From Grimontia indica (GTDB taxonomy: Bacteria > Pseudomonadota > Gammaproteobacteria > Enterobacterales > Vibrionaceae): a DNA stretch of 64,000 nucleotides. The notes below the pieces were generated by a model. It did not search any database. It was not told the origin of the DNA and saw only the letters and a list, made by a program, of their open reading frames with translations. Shown piece by piece: positions 54,760 through 64,000 of this stretch (within the stretch, counting starts at the first letter, position 1; the number at the start of each line of letters is the position of its first letter). The DNA lies in contig NZ_ANFM02000017.1 of assembly GCF_000333895.2 (NCBI RefSeq), forward strand, positions 1-64,000. The letters run 5' to 3'. A program made the position numbers and the translations under genes.

Positions 54760-56133
54760 ATGGACAAGATCACACCAGTGTATTGGCATCAGGGGATGTT
54801 GCTGCAACCTCAGCATTTTCAAATGGAATCTCAGTATCTTCAGTTTCGACAAAACAGGATAGACCAGTTAACACGAAACGAACACTGGGGGTTAAAGGAC
54901 ATTCATATTCGGACAGAAGATCTGGATCAAGGCCGGTTTATCGTCAATAGTGGCGAGTTTTTCTTTCCTGAAGGCAGTGTATTCAAAGTGCCGCAGGAAG
55001 CGACAGTGTTAACACGAACACTGGACGACGATGACATTCCACCGGGACGAACAGTGAATGTCTACATCGGTATCAAACGATGGCGGGGAGAAGGTGCCAA
55101 TGCCGATGAAATGGGCCGCGACCAGCTATCAAATTCACTAGAATCAAGATTTTATGTGCCAGAAGAATCGGATTCAGTGCCTGACCTCTATGGTAAAGGG
55201 TTGAACGCCCAAGTTCGTAGTATGAAGTTTTTAGTTAAGATTTTTTTTGAATCAGAGCTTGAACACATCAGTGACTACGACCTTTTACCCATTGCGCGCC
55301 TCGAGCATGAAGGTGGAGCATTCCGCTTAGTATCAAGCTATGTGCCGCCGTTAATCAATGTTCAACACTCACAACGCCTAAAAGCCCAGCTTACTGATAT
55401 TCGTGATCACATTTTGATGCGGGCAAAACACATTGAAAGGTTCAAACCCACCGCGGAAGAACTGCTTGAACAGGGAAGCAATGACTTCGGGTTAACGCTT
55501 GTTCTTGGGGTACTCGTAGAATGCGCTTGGAAAATTCAGGATGTGACAGAAACCCCTATCCTCCATCCGAGAAAAGCCTGGTCAGATGTTTGCTCCATTG
55601 TGGCTAAGCTAAGCAGTTTCGTGAGCCAGTTATCTGTTGTCGGCGAACCAGGGAAAGAGCGCTGGCCGGAATACGATCATGAAAATCTCAGCCAGATTTT
55701 TGATGAACTTCAAACACAAATAAAGCAAGCCCTAAACACGATCACGGTAGGTCCTCAACATGTGATCAGGTTCAGTCAACAGCAAGAAACCTGGTATTGC
55801 CAAATAGAGGAAGACGCCTTTAACGAAGACTATCAATTCTGGTTGTTGTTTGAAGGACAACACCGTGAAGACATTGAAGAGGCACTCAGCCACCTGATAA
55901 AGCTAGCACCAGAATCCATGTTAAGCACCATTCTCATGCGGGCGCTTTCTGGTATTCCGTTACAACCCCACAGCACCTCCCCACGGGGATTACCCAAGGA
56001 AGAACAAGGGGTTTACTGTGAAATCGATGTGAGTCATGAACTCTGGCAGGAAACAGGAGAAGAAGGCCAGCTTGCCTTATTCTGGCCAACTGATGAGGGT
56101 GCCCAAGTCACACTCTATGTGCTGAGGAAGTAG
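54760..56133 (+). CDS. tssK: Type VI baseplate-membrane connector TssK
   Basis: 457 residues; the start KITPVYWHQGMLLQPQHFQ and VYIGIKRW motif are characteristic. It is trimeric and joins baseplate wedges to TssL and TssM. A ribosome site of AAGGTAAGCAGG type lies ahead of the ATG. Confidence 0.94.
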   Translation: MDKITPVYWHQGMLLQPQHFQMESQYLQFRQNRIDQLTRNEHWGLKDIHIRTEDLDQGRFIVNSGEFFFPEGSVFKVPQEATVLTRTLDDDDIPPGRTVNVYIGIKRWRGEGANADEMGRDQLSNSLESRFYVPEESDSVPDLYGKGLNAQVRSMKFLVKIFFESELEHISDYDLLPIARLEHEGGAFRLVSSYVPPLINVQHSQRLKAQLTDIRDHILMRAKHIERFKPTAEELLEQGSNDFGLTLVLGVLVECAWKIQDVTETPILHPRKAWSDVCSIVAKLSSFVSQLSVVGEPGKERWPEYDHENLSQIFDELQTQIKQALNTITVGPQHVIRFSQQQETWYCQIEEDAFNEDYQFWLLFEGQHREDIEEALSHLIKLAPESMLSTILMRALSGIPLQPHSTSPRGLPKEEQGVYCEIDVSHELWQETGEEGQLALFWPTDEGAQVTLYVLRK

Positions 56134-56139
56134 ACAGCA

Positions 56140-56775
56140 ATGAATGATAGTCAAATACGCAAATTTATGGCGACAACGTCCGCGATCGCAGAAAACAGGC
56201 TAACCACTCCCCATGAAGAGCTCGTTGCGCAGCTACAAAAAAGGTGCATCGAACTGGAGCAAGGGATGAACGCATCGTCAAACAAGCGCGCGAACCTCGC
56301 TTTATTTGCACTCTATGTATGGGCAGATGAAAGACTGCTGGCCTCCGCTTGGGCAAGGGACACCCAATGGAAACCCTTACAAACTCGCTACTTCAAGACC
56401 ACTTGTGGGGGAGAGCTCTTTTTCGAGCGTTTAAACATGCTCATCAACGAATATCAGAGCGCCACAGCTGCAGAAAAAAAGGCGTTGGTCGAGATACTGC
56501 GTGTTTATGCGATGTGCCTTAATGCCGGTTTTAAAGGCAAATATTACAAGGATGGTGAGCCAGCGTTGAACCAGTTCCGCCAATCACTTCTTGAAATTTT
56601 CAATATAAAAATTCCTGCACTTAATACCTACACCTCATCGGGCGTGTCAGACATTCCTCTAAGACCTGCTATGGGAGTAAAAGGACTGTTCATCATGCTG
56701 GTCATCGGTGTGGGCTTTGTTATAGGGCTCTTCTTTATCTATCGTGAATTATTGCTTAAGCAGCTGATTGTGTAA
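56140..56775 (+). CDS. tssL: Type VI inner-membrane protein TssL (DotU)
   Basis: 211 residues with the DotU cytoplasmic helical domain (LFALYVWADERLLASAW; VYAMCLNAGFKGKY) and one C-terminal transmembrane helix (GLFIMLVIGVGFVIGLFFIY). No OmpA-like peptidoglycan-binding extension is present, so wall anchoring needs another protein. Confidence 0.92.
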   Translation: MNDSQIRKFMATTSAIAENRLTTPHEELVAQLQKRCIELEQGMNASSNKRANLALFALYVWADERLLASAWARDTQWKPLQTRYFKTTCGGELFFERLNMLINEYQSATAAEKKALVEILRVYAMCLNAGFKGKYYKDGEPALNQFRQSLLEIFNIKIPALNTYTSSGVSDIPLRPAMGVKGLFIMLVIGVGFVIGLFFIYRELLLKQLIV

Positions 56776-56798
56776 TTACACAACTAACGAGAAGTGGA

Positions 56799-59700
56799 AT
56801 GAAAAAGAAAATCCTAGCATTAATAGGTTGGCTTTGTTTAATCACCCTGTTACTGCTTTTATCAGCAGCACTTTTTTACACCGTGAATAAAAACCAATGG
56901 CCATGGTGGTATGGCGCAATCGGTGCCTTATTGATCTGTGCGTTTGCCTTCACTCTGGTGTCACTGGCGAAATGGATACGTCGACGTCGGCAAAAGCGTC
57001 TCATTAAACGTATGGTCACCCATGACCAGCCGCAACTGGACACCACGGAAGAGCAACACAAACACCGCCAAACCGAGGTAAAAAGCCAGTTCTTGGCCGC
57101 CATAGACACACTAAAGAAATCGACGTTGTCGGCACAGGGCGACCCCGTGCATGCCTTACCATGGTTTTTGGTGCTCGGTGAAACCGACTCCGGTAAAACA
57201 TCCGCGCTAAGAAAATGCGGTTTAACGTCGTTAATTTCCAAAGCCGGTCCAAAGTTAAACGCCGATTCTACCGACACCTGTGATTGGTGGTTTTTTGAAG
57301 ATGCCGTCGTGCTGGATACCGCAGGAAGGTACACCCTGCCGCTTAATGGTGACGACGATGAATACGAATGGCAGGAATTTCTCACGCTACTCGGAAAGCA
57401 CCGAAAACGTGAACCAATCAATGGCATTGTGATTACTTTACCCGCAGAAATGCTGGTGGAAGGCGATGCAGAGAGAATAAAAAAATACGGCACTTACATT
57501 GCTAATCGACTCAACGCGCTGACGACAGAATTAAAAGCACGTGTATCCGTATATTTAATGATAACTAAAGCCGATCACATCTTTGGTTTCAACGAATTTG
57601 CTGAACAGCTCAGCGCCGACAAGCAAAAAGAGGCGCTGGGCATCACCATTGAGCAGACGTTGGAAGCCTCCGACTTTATTGACATGGCATTAAACGATCT
57701 GTGTGACCGAATTGGTGCGTTATCACTGCTTTCTCCGAATCAGGTCTCATGCGCTGAGCTCAGCCTAACGGACGAGCTGAAAGCGTTGAAAACAGTATTG
57801 AACCAGTTCGCCAGGTCCGCGTTTGGTCATGGGAAATATCATGAAGCCGTGTTACTGAGAGGGATCTACCTTTCCAGTGCCAGACAGCAACACCCCACCA
57901 AAAGCGCCTGTTTCTCGCAAATCAGCCAAAGCACAGGCCCTGAGAGGGAACACGGTCTCTTTCTTCACGATTTCTTTTCACACTTGTTACCCAGTCAGCG
58001 AGCGGCATACCACCCCAGCAGCGCATGGTTAAATGTTCAACGGAAAAAAGTCTACACCCTGGGTGGCGTATTTGTTGCCATCCTCACGGTAGGCGTACTC
58101 ACCCTCACCTATGTGTTTTGGCAAGGTCACAACCAGCTATCAGCCCTACAGAACAGTCTGGTGAACCTTCAACAACATGCGCAGCAAACTACGTCGCCCG
58201 AACAAAGTTTGCTCAGGCTGTCAGATTTACATACCCAGATTACTGGTTTCGAGCGCGAATTGCCCCCCCGTTATTTGCAGCCTGTCAGCTTAAAGGAACC
58301 GATGGTTATCGCCCTTGCTAACGCGAAAAACATATACAGCGAGAACTTTCACCGTCAGGTCATCCACCCCACCAACCAACGGCAATTGCAGTGGCTCAAA
58401 CATGCAGGAGACCCCAGTGTGGCGCTCGGTGCCGTGATTGATAATTTCGCCTCCCAGCTAAAGGGAGTCGATGCCACCCTCAACGATACTTATCGCCCCA
58501 TCACGCTTTCAACGCCGGCAGGACAAGCAGAAGACAGCGAAACCCCCTGGCTATACCAAGGTGTATACGAATCACTGTTTAACGCCTACCTGGGATTTAA
58601 CACCCAGCCTAAACAATTGCTCGCATTGCGTGCTCAGCTTGACGACCAGTTGAACAATCTGCTTGCCATCAACGGTGAACTCTCCTGGTTGGTCAACTGG
58701 GCAAATCACCACAACCGACCTGTCAGTTCCAATGAGTTCTGGCAATTACCTTTAGTGAGTCCGCTTAAAATACCGGGGGCATTTACCGAACAGGGCCATC
58801 AACACATTCAAGCCTTGCTGACCACACTCAGTGCCTTGAAGTTGGTCGACAACAGTCAGGTTTCTCGTTTCAACAGTGGTTATGCCGTTCAATACCTCGA
58901 ACATTGGCGCAACCTGAACCTGAACTTCAACCAGACCGGCGAAGGCATGACCATGGCAGAAAGGCGTATGGTGTCTCTCACGGTGAACCAACCCGACAAC
59001 CCTTTCGCCATCTTGCAGCAAAGAACCCTTAAAGCGCTGCAGGCCATAGCAGCAATCAATGATGTGAGCTTACGTTCCCTCACGCTCGCGGAAACGATGT
59101 TAAAAGGCTACTGGGCGGAGAAAGAACAAGACAACCTGAATAAAGGACAGGCGTTTATAGATTCGGCAGTCAACAGTCTGGTCGAAGGGGACAGCGCATA
59201 TTTCGAAAAAATAGAAAAAGGCAAAGAATGGGTTGGCGCATTCACTCAAGCCATGGTGGTGCAAAACCAGAATATTGATAATCAGTCCAAAGTGACAGAA
59301 AGCCTGGGGCGATGGCTAAGCGGCGCAGACTCCGGTGCTGGCATAGAAGATGCCTTTACGGCCACACAGCAACTGGAGAATTTATTGGCCTTAGCGCCCG
59401 GCTCAACATCGCTGGGGGGCTATCAGCTTTTCAACAATATCTACCAGTTTATGCTCGAATCCAGCATGGAAACCGCCGCCTGTCGCATACAAAGTGCATG
59501 GGAAAGTGACGTGCTCGGGCCACTCAAGTATTTGCCCAATAGAGAAAAAGTACAGCGACTATATGAAAAAAAAGGGTTGTTAGATACCTTTCTTACCCAA
59601 CAGCTCACCCCTTTCGTCAGCCTTGACGGGAGAGGCTGGAAGCCCAAAATGTTGCAAGGCAAGCAAATTGAGTTCCAGCCCGCCTTTTTCAACTTAGTGG

Positions 59701-60170
59701 AACGGGGGGCGTATGTTCGGGGTTCGCAGCAACAGGAATATACGGTGCGCGTTCGGTCCTTACCCGTTACCGTCAACCGGGATGCGTTAACTTACCCGCA
59801 AAAAACCACCCTTTCACTTTCCTGTGAAAGCGGCGAACAGACTTTGGTCAACCATAACTATGACAAGAAGCAGGCGTTCAAATGGCAGCCCTCTTCCTGT
59901 CTCACCACCAAAATCAGCATCGATTTTGGCGATTTCATTTTGAATAAAGCCTGGGAGGGTGAAGGCGCATTTCCCGATTTCCTTCAGGATATGGCCGGAG
60001 GCTCCCTGAGACTGGCTCCCTATGATTTTTCAAGCTCCCTGCTGTCATTGAAAAAACACAATATTAAGCAAGTGACCATCAATTATGAAATACAAGGAGG
60101 ACGTTCAATAAGGAACTGGAAAAAAGCCAGAAAACTAGTTGTTCCTAAGGGAATAACTCATTGTAATTGA
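56799..60170 (+). CDS. tssM: Type VI inner-membrane protein TssM (IcmF)
   Basis: 1123 residues: two N-terminal transmembrane helices (about 6-29 and 38-58), a cytoplasmic NTPase domain with intact Walker A GETDSGKT at 127-134 and DTAGRY near 172, a third membrane helix near 415-435, then a long periplasmic part that reaches TssJ. An intact Walker A is not universal in TssM. The TGA overlaps a TTG alternative start of the next gene. Confidence 0.95.
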   Translation: MKKKILALIGWLCLITLLLLLSAALFYTVNKNQWPWWYGAIGALLICAFAFTLVSLAKWIRRRRQKRLIKRMVTHDQPQLDTTEEQHKHRQTEVKSQFLAAIDTLKKSTLSAQGDPVHALPWFLVLGETDSGKTSALRKCGLTSLISKAGPKLNADSTDTCDWWFFEDAVVLDTAGRYTLPLNGDDDEYEWQEFLTLLGKHRKREPINGIVITLPAEMLVEGDAERIKKYGTYIANRLNALTTELKARVSVYLMITKADHIFGFNEFAEQLSADKQKEALGITIEQTLEASDFIDMALNDLCDRIGALSLLSPNQVSCAELSLTDELKALKTVLNQFARSAFGHGKYHEAVLLRGIYLSSARQQHPTKSACFSQISQSTGPEREHGLFLHDFFSHLLPSQRAAYHPSSAWLNVQRKKVYTLGGVFVAILTVGVLTLTYVFWQGHNQLSALQNSLVNLQQHAQQTTSPEQSLLRLSDLHTQITGFERELPPRYLQPVSLKEPMVIALANAKNIYSENFHRQVIHPTNQRQLQWLKHAGDPSVALGAVIDNFASQLKGVDATLNDTYRPITLSTPAGQAEDSETPWLYQGVYESLFNAYLGFNTQPKQLLALRAQLDDQLNNLLAINGELSWLVNWANHHNRPVSSNEFWQLPLVSPLKIPGAFTEQGHQHIQALLTTLSALKLVDNSQVSRFNSGYAVQYLEHWRNLNLNFNQTGEGMTMAERRMVSLTVNQPDNPFAILQQRTLKALQAIAAINDVSLRSLTLAETMLKGYWAEKEQDNLNKGQAFIDSAVNSLVEGDSAYFEKIEKGKEWVGAFTQAMVVQNQNIDNQSKVTESLGRWLSGADSGAGIEDAFTATQQLENLLALAPGSTSLGGYQLFNNIYQFMLESSMETAACRIQSAWESDVLGPLKYLPNREKVQRLYEKKGLLDTFLTQQLTPFVSLDGRGWKPKMLQGKQIEFQPAFFNLVERGAYVRGSQQQEYTVRVRSLPVTVNRDALTYPQKTTLSLSCESGEQTLVNHNYDKKQAFKWQPSSCLTTKISIDFGDFILNKAWEGEGAFPDFLQDMAGGSLRLAPYDFSSSLLSLKKHNIKQVTINYEIQGGRSIRNWKKARKLVVPKGITHCN

Positions 60171-60193
60171 CTATTTCACATAAGGTTAAAACA

Positions 60194-60931
60194 ATGGAAT
60201 ATGATAAAGATAGAGTAGGTATATACAGACTTCAACATAGAGGACATAGTTTTAGTTGGACGGGTGGTGATAGTCATGCTTATACACTAGGACATGCGCT
60301 TGGAATAAATGTTGGCTCAAAAGAAGCCTTCACTGTCGGTGTTGACATATCTTTCAAACTAGCAGCGGTTTTAGATGTTTCTTTTGGTTGGAAATACGAG
60401 ATTGTGTATACAAGAAAGTGGAAAAACCGTAATTTAGTAAAGAGCACCTCTATAAAAGAAGATAAAGTGACAAAGGAGTATAACCTTACTGCAACAGATA
60501 AAACAGAGACAATAAACAAAAATACATTATATATAGGATATAATGCTGTTGAGGATAAGGTTAAAAAGGACCATCTTGTAAGAGGAACAGCAAAAGAAAA
60601 AACAATTAAAAAACCTTCAGGTCAGTTTTCAACATATAATACGAATGTAATGAGTCATATTTATATTGATGGTTCTGAAGAAAAATATATTGGGGGGCAT
60701 GAAAAAAAGAATGTAACTGGAGATGTAATTTACACTTCCACACAAGGAGATATTAAATTAGAAGCGAACATAGACATAATTCAAAAAGCTAAAAATATTT
60801 TATGTTTAAAAGCAGATCAAGGATTATATACCTTCTCAGAAGGAAATTCGATTGTTAAAAGTAAAAAAGCACTCCAGTTAGAAGGGGGTAGTATATATAT
60901 TAAAACACAAAATAAAGCTTTTTTCGTTTAA
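60194..60931 (+). CDS. Unrecognised T6SS-locus protein with a beta-solenoid-like C-terminus
   Basis: 245 residues that I cannot assign to a family. The gene lies between tssM and the VasL gene, same strand, and is clearly more AT-rich and Lys-rich than both neighbours. There is no signal peptide or membrane helix. The N-half has SFSWTGGDSHAYTLGHALGI and is beta-rich. The C-terminal ~75 residues alternate hydrophobic/polar with G-D steps (VTGDVIYTSTQGDIKLEANI; LQLEGGSIYIKTQ), like the beta-solenoid of VgrG or DUF3540 tails. I choose ATG 60194 because TAAGG lies 8 bases upstream; the TTG at 60167 would overlap tssM. Cargo effector or spike accessory are both possible; no immunity-like gene was recognised beside it. 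Confidence 0.65.
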   Translation: MEYDKDRVGIYRLQHRGHSFSWTGGDSHAYTLGHALGINVGSKEAFTVGVDISFKLAAVLDVSFGWKYEIVYTRKWKNRNLVKSTSIKEDKVTKEYNLTATDKTETINKNTLYIGYNAVEDKVKKDHLVRGTAKEKTIKKPSGQFSTYNTNVMSHIYIDGSEEKYIGGHEKKNVTGDVIYTSTQGDIKLEANIDIIQKAKNILCLKADQGLYTFSEGNSIVKSKKALQLEGGSIYIKTQNKAFFV

Positions 60932-60956
60932 TGAAATTCTATAAAAAAGGTCTAAA

Positions 60957-62234
60957 ATGATCAAAAGACCAATTTCCGAAGTAAGCTCCTGTGGCATCAA
61001 CGCAGCGGAAACTGAGCATTTTGATGAAGTAAAGGCTCAGATTAATAATAAGAGCAAGATCATGGCCAGGGTTTCCTGGCCAGTGGTCGAGAAAGGCACG
61101 GAGGAGATATTACGCCACCATAGTAAGGATTTCCGCTGCGTGTGTTATTACGCCGTTGCTGCCACGCACAATAGAGGCATAGAGGGATTATTCGATGGGT
61201 TAAACGCCATTTTTGATATGTGCCTGATCTATTGGGATAACGGCTTTCCCAAAGGAGGGAAAAAAGATGCCCGGTTAGCCGCGTTTGAATGGTATATCGA
61301 AAATATCTTACCTACCAAAGCCTTGATACAAGAAGAGAAAGACAAAGCGAAGCTAGAATTAGGCCGTTCGCTGGCGCTTGATATACATGAAGAATTGCTC
61401 AAGCACTATGGAAGAGCAGCGCCTGCTTTTGATTCATTGGTCGCGCTGTTTTCCCGCCGTATTGAAAATCTTGAGGCGAAACAGCGGGCGTCGCTGACAC
61501 TGTTTGATCAGGCTGAACCGCCTCCCCTACAGTCTTCGACTACGCCTGCTTCGGCCGAGCCTGAGGCCGCGCTTTCCCAAAAGCCAAGCAGCAAAAAGGC
61601 AAATACGCCTTTGCTACTGATGATCGCACTGACCTTTTTTGCGGCGTTTTTCTACATTATCTACCAAGAAAAACAATTGGAGAGGCTAAAAGAAAACATC
61701 AAAGACTATTCCATTGAACGCGTATTGACCGTGATCAGACATGCGGATACGCCGACAGAACTCACCGCTATACAACAGCCCTTGTATGAAAGGCTCGCGG
61801 CGATTGTCAACACCTATGGCCACGAGCCGTTTTCTGTTGATAAAAGCCATAAAGTGCTGGCATCCATCAAGGAGTTTGAGCGGCTTTACCCTGAATCGAA
61901 CAAAGCCGAAGTGTTAGAAAAGGCGTTTGTTTCTAAACATGCTGGTTTAGTCAGTGAGTGGGCGGCCTTAAACGAGGGCTTCAAGAAAGCCAGAACCCTG
62001 TTCGCGAACCTGAAAGAAGCAGGAGGTGAACAAGCAGGTATCATAAAATCCTATCAATACAGCAACACCCTTTTCCCATTGATGGGCAGAATCAACTTCG
62101 CCGAGAGCGAGCAATCATTGGAAGAGTTGGATAAAGCGCAATACATCCTCAACAGCTATCAGTACAAGATTAACCAACTTCGTGAGGACCTTGAATTGCA
62201 AAGCTTGGGAGTAAAGAGAAGCGTTTCGCCATAG
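60957..62234 (+). CDS. vasL: VasL-type T6SS protein (ImpA N-domain plus VasL domain)
   Basis: 425 residues: an ImpA_N-like N-terminus (VSWPVVEKGTEEILRHHSKDF; AVAATHNRGIEGLFDGLNAI), a Pro/Ser/Glu linker, one transmembrane helix (TPLLLMIALTFFAAFFYIIYQ near 220-240) and a C-terminal VasL-like coiled-coil region. It is a membrane-bound relative of TssA that may stop or cap sheath polymerisation. Last gene of the locus. Confidence 0.82.
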   Translation: MIKRPISEVSSCGINAAETEHFDEVKAQINNKSKIMARVSWPVVEKGTEEILRHHSKDFRCVCYYAVAATHNRGIEGLFDGLNAIFDMCLIYWDNGFPKGGKKDARLAAFEWYIENILPTKALIQEEKDKAKLELGRSLALDIHEELLKHYGRAAPAFDSLVALFSRRIENLEAKQRASLTLFDQAEPPPLQSSTTPASAEPEAALSQKPSSKKANTPLLLMIALTFFAAFFYIIYQEKQLERLKENIKDYSIERVLTVIRHADTPTELTAIQQPLYERLAAIVNTYGHEPFSVDKSHKVLASIKEFERLYPESNKAEVLEKAFVSKHAGLVSEWAALNEGFKKARTLFANLKEAGGEQAGIIKSYQYSNTLFPLMGRINFAESEQSLEELDKAQYILNSYQYKINQLREDLELQSLGVKRSVSP

Positions 62235-62307
62235 GCCTGAGCTAAGCCCCTTTTCTTGGATAAAATCAAACTACCTGAAGCTGACTGAATTCAGGCAATT
62301 TGGGTGT

Positions 62308-62336
62308 AAAAAAGGGCCAGAAAGTGCTGACCCTTG
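62308..62336 (-). terminator. Terminator of aspS
   Basis: On the minus strand aagggtcag-cacttt-ctggccctt, followed by TTTTTT, lies about 18 bases past the aspS stop. Confidence 0.82.
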
Positions 62337-62353
62337 TGCAGACTTCGTGTACG

Positions 62354-64000
62354 TTACGCGTCGTCTTCTTCGTTCTTCTTCGCTGCTACGGTAACCGCAA
62401 TCGCCAGTTCCTCAAGCGCTGCCGGGTTAGCAAGGCTTGGTGCATCAGTCAAAAGACACGCCGCTGCAGTGGTTTTCGGGAACGCGATAACATCACGGAT
62501 GTTTTCAGTGCCACAAAGCAGCATGACCAAACGGTCAAGACCGAATGCAAGACCTGCGTGTGGTGGCGTACCGTACTTCAAAGCTTCAAGCAGGAAGCCG
62601 AACTTCTCTTTCTGCTCGTCTGATTCAATACCCAGAATATCAAACACAACAGTTTGCATGTCAGAGTTGTGAATACGCACAGAACCACCACCCACTTCGT
62701 AGCCGTTTAGAACCATGTCATATGCGTTAGAAATTGCTGATGCCGGGTTTGCACGTAGCTCTTCTGCCGTCATGCCCAAAGGTGACGTGAATGGGTGGTG
62801 CATCGCGTGCAAATTACCTTCGTCATCTTCTTCGAACATTGGGAAGTCAACCACCCACAGTGGTGCCCACTTGCTGGTGTCGGTCAGACCCAGATCGGTA
62901 CCCAGCTTCAGACGCAGTGCACCCATCGCTTCAGTCACCACTTTCTTGCTGTCAGCACCGAACAGGATGATGTCGCCAGACTCTGCGCCAGTGCGATCAA
63001 GAATGGCGTTAACCACTTCCTCGTTCAGGAATTTGGCAACCGGAGACTGAACACCTTCAAAGCCTGCTGCACGGTCGTTCACTTTCATCCATGCCAGACC
63101 CTTCGCGCCGTAGATACCAACAAACTTGGTGTAGTCGTCGATTTGCTTACGAGACAGTTCTGCGCCACCCGGTACACGGATAACTGCAACACGGCCTTTC
63201 GGATCGTTTGCTGGGCCAGAGAAAACCTTGAATTCAACGTCTTTCAGGATATCTGCAACATCAACCATTTCCAGCGGGTTACGCAGGTCTGGTTTGTCTG
63301 AACCGAAACGACGCATCGCTTCTTCGAACGACATGATTGGGAATTGACCCAGATCGACGTTCAACAATTCTTGCCACATATCGCGAACCATGTTTTCAGT
63401 CACTTCGCGCACTTGTTCTGCGTTCATGAACGAGGTTTCGATATCGATTTGGGTGAATTCAGGCTGACGGTCTGCACGCAGGTCTTCGTCGCGGAAACAC
63501 TTCACGATTTGGTAGTAACGGTCGAAACCAGACATCATCAGCAGCTGTTTGAACAGTTGTGGAGACTGAGGCAGCGCGTAGAAGCTACCTTTGTGAACAC
63601 GGCTTGGCACCAAGTAGTCACGCGCACCTTCTGGGGTCGCTTTGGTCAATACTGGCGTTTCGATGTCCAGGAAGCCGTTGTCATCCAGGAAGCGGCGAAC
63701 AAAGCTCGACGCTTTCGCACGCAGCTTGATGCGGTCACTCATTTCAGGGCGACGCAGGTCAAGGTAACGGTGCTTCAGACGCTGTTCTTCAGAGTTGTTC
63801 TGGTTGAAGTCCAGTGGGAGTGGAGCTGCACGGTTGATGATCTCAACGCCACGCGCCAGCACTTCTACTTCACCCGTCGCCATACCTTTGTTGATTTGGC
63901 TGTCAGGACGCAAACGCACTTCACCGGTGATCTTGATACAGAATTCGTTACGCAGTTGGTTAGCAACCTCGAAGATATCTTTCATATCTGGGTCTACAAC
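62354..64000 (-). CDS. aspS: Aspartyl-tRNA synthetase, N-terminally truncated by the window edge
   Basis: Class II synthetase that charges tRNA-Asp. 548 residues are visible, and the frame runs on past base 64000, so the N-terminal part of the OB-fold domain is missing. Seen: class II motif 2 ([20 protein letters not shown]), motif 3 ([20 protein letters not shown]), [15 protein letters not shown] in the linker region, and the GAD-type insertion of bacterial AspRS at about residues 280-400. It lies next to the T6SS; yebC, its usual neighbour, is 25 kb away. Confidence 0.97.
   Translation of the reverse strand, partial: VVDPDMKDIFEVANQLRNEFCIKITGEVRLRPDSQINKGMATGEVEVLARGVEIINRAAPLPLDFNQNNSEEQRLKHRYLDLRRPEMSDRIKLRAKASSFVRRFLDDNGFLDIETPVLTKATPEGARDYLVPSRVHKGSFYALPQSPQLFKQLLMMSGFDRYYQIVKCFRDEDLRADRQPEFTQIDIETSFMNAEQVREVTENMVRDMWQELLNVDLGQFPIMSFEEAMRRFGSDKPDLRNPLEMVDVADILKDVEFKVFSGPANDPKGRVAVIRVPGGAELSRKQIDDYTKFVGIYGAKGLAWMKVNDRAAGFEGVQSPVAKFLNEEVVNAILDRTGAESGDIILFGADSKKVVTEAMGALRLKLGTDLGLTDTSKWAPLWVVDFPMFEEDDEGNLHAMHHPFTSPLGMTAEELRANPASAISNAYDMVLNGYEVGGGSVRIHNSDMQTVVFDILGIESDEQKEKFGFLLEALKYGTPPHAGLAFGLDRLVMLLCGTENIRDVIAFPKTTAAACLLTDAPSLANPAALEELAIAVTVAAKKNEEDDA

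Noticed and set aside
56876-57493. 205-aa minus-strand frame opposite tssM
   Set aside because: No initiation signal and no recognisable domain; shadow of tssM.
62221-62300. T6SS operon terminator at cctgaagctgactgaattcagg
   Set aside because: Stem is only 6 bp and has no T tract behind it, so it was not listed.

Overview
This window looks like chromosomal DNA of a marine gammaproteobacterium, most probably Vibrionaceae (a Grimontia/Enterovibrio/Photobacterium/Vibrio-like genome; the genus is not decided). The reasons are the blocks aspS | yebC-ruvC | ruvA-ruvB and cydA-cydB-cydX-ybgE-ybgC-tolQRAB-pal-cpoB-nadA, the VCA0849-type type I secretion tail on the adhesin, a DUF3012 lipoprotein, and a DMSP catabolism cluster.

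Layout. 1-4668: 3' part of a giant RTX adhesin with 351-bp tandem repeats. 4.7-6.2 kb: a 37-residue membrane peptide, tRNA-Ser(GGA) with a strong promoter and a partial duplication of its 3' end, and a UPF0149/YecA-type protein. 6.4-7.8 kb: dbpA. 7.8-16.0 kb: a complete DddD-type dimethylsulfoniopropionate (DMSP) cluster: dddD CoA-transferase/lyase, LysR regulator, BCCT importer, iron alcohol dehydrogenase and malonate-semialdehyde dehydrogenase. 16.1-18.1 kb: a BASS-family transporter and nadA. 18.2-26.9 kb: the Tol-Pal envelope operon and the canonical cytochrome bd operon cydABX-ybgE. 27.3-29.0 kb: ruvB and ruvA. 29.0-35.8 kb: an accessory block lying between ruvA and ruvC, with a second, cyanide-insensitive-type bd oxidase (cioAB plus DUF2474), a DUF3012 lipoprotein, an MsbA-like ABC exporter, a DoxX protein and a leucine-rich-repeat lipoprotein. 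35.8-37.1 kb: ruvC and yebC.

37.5-38.8 kb: an intact IS10-like (IS4 family) element with a perfect 9-bp target duplication. 39.7-62.2 kb: a one-strand type VI secretion locus in the order tssA-B-C-D(hcp)-E-F-G-vgrG, then a DUF2169/pentapeptide protein, a second pentapeptide protein, DUF3540, DUF4150 (PAAR-like), then tssJ-K-L-M, an unrecognised gene and a VasL-type protein. No ClpV (TssH), FHA protein, kinase/phosphatase or sigma-54 activator is encoded here. The right edge is the 3' part of aspS, so IS plus T6SS sit between aspS and yebC, which are usually neighbours in Vibrionaceae.

How the genes work together: the ddd genes would import DMSP, split it to DMS plus a 3-hydroxypropionate unit and feed the carbon to acetyl-CoA. 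The two bd oxidases give alternative quinol oxidation. The T6SS is structurally complete apart from the disassembly ATPase and carries an unusual spike/tip module (VgrG, DUF3540, DUF4150 and a 1169-aa DUF2169-pentapeptide protein), the most interesting system here. An orphan AT-rich gene after tssM with a beta-solenoid-like tail is the best candidate for an undescribed T6SS component or cargo.
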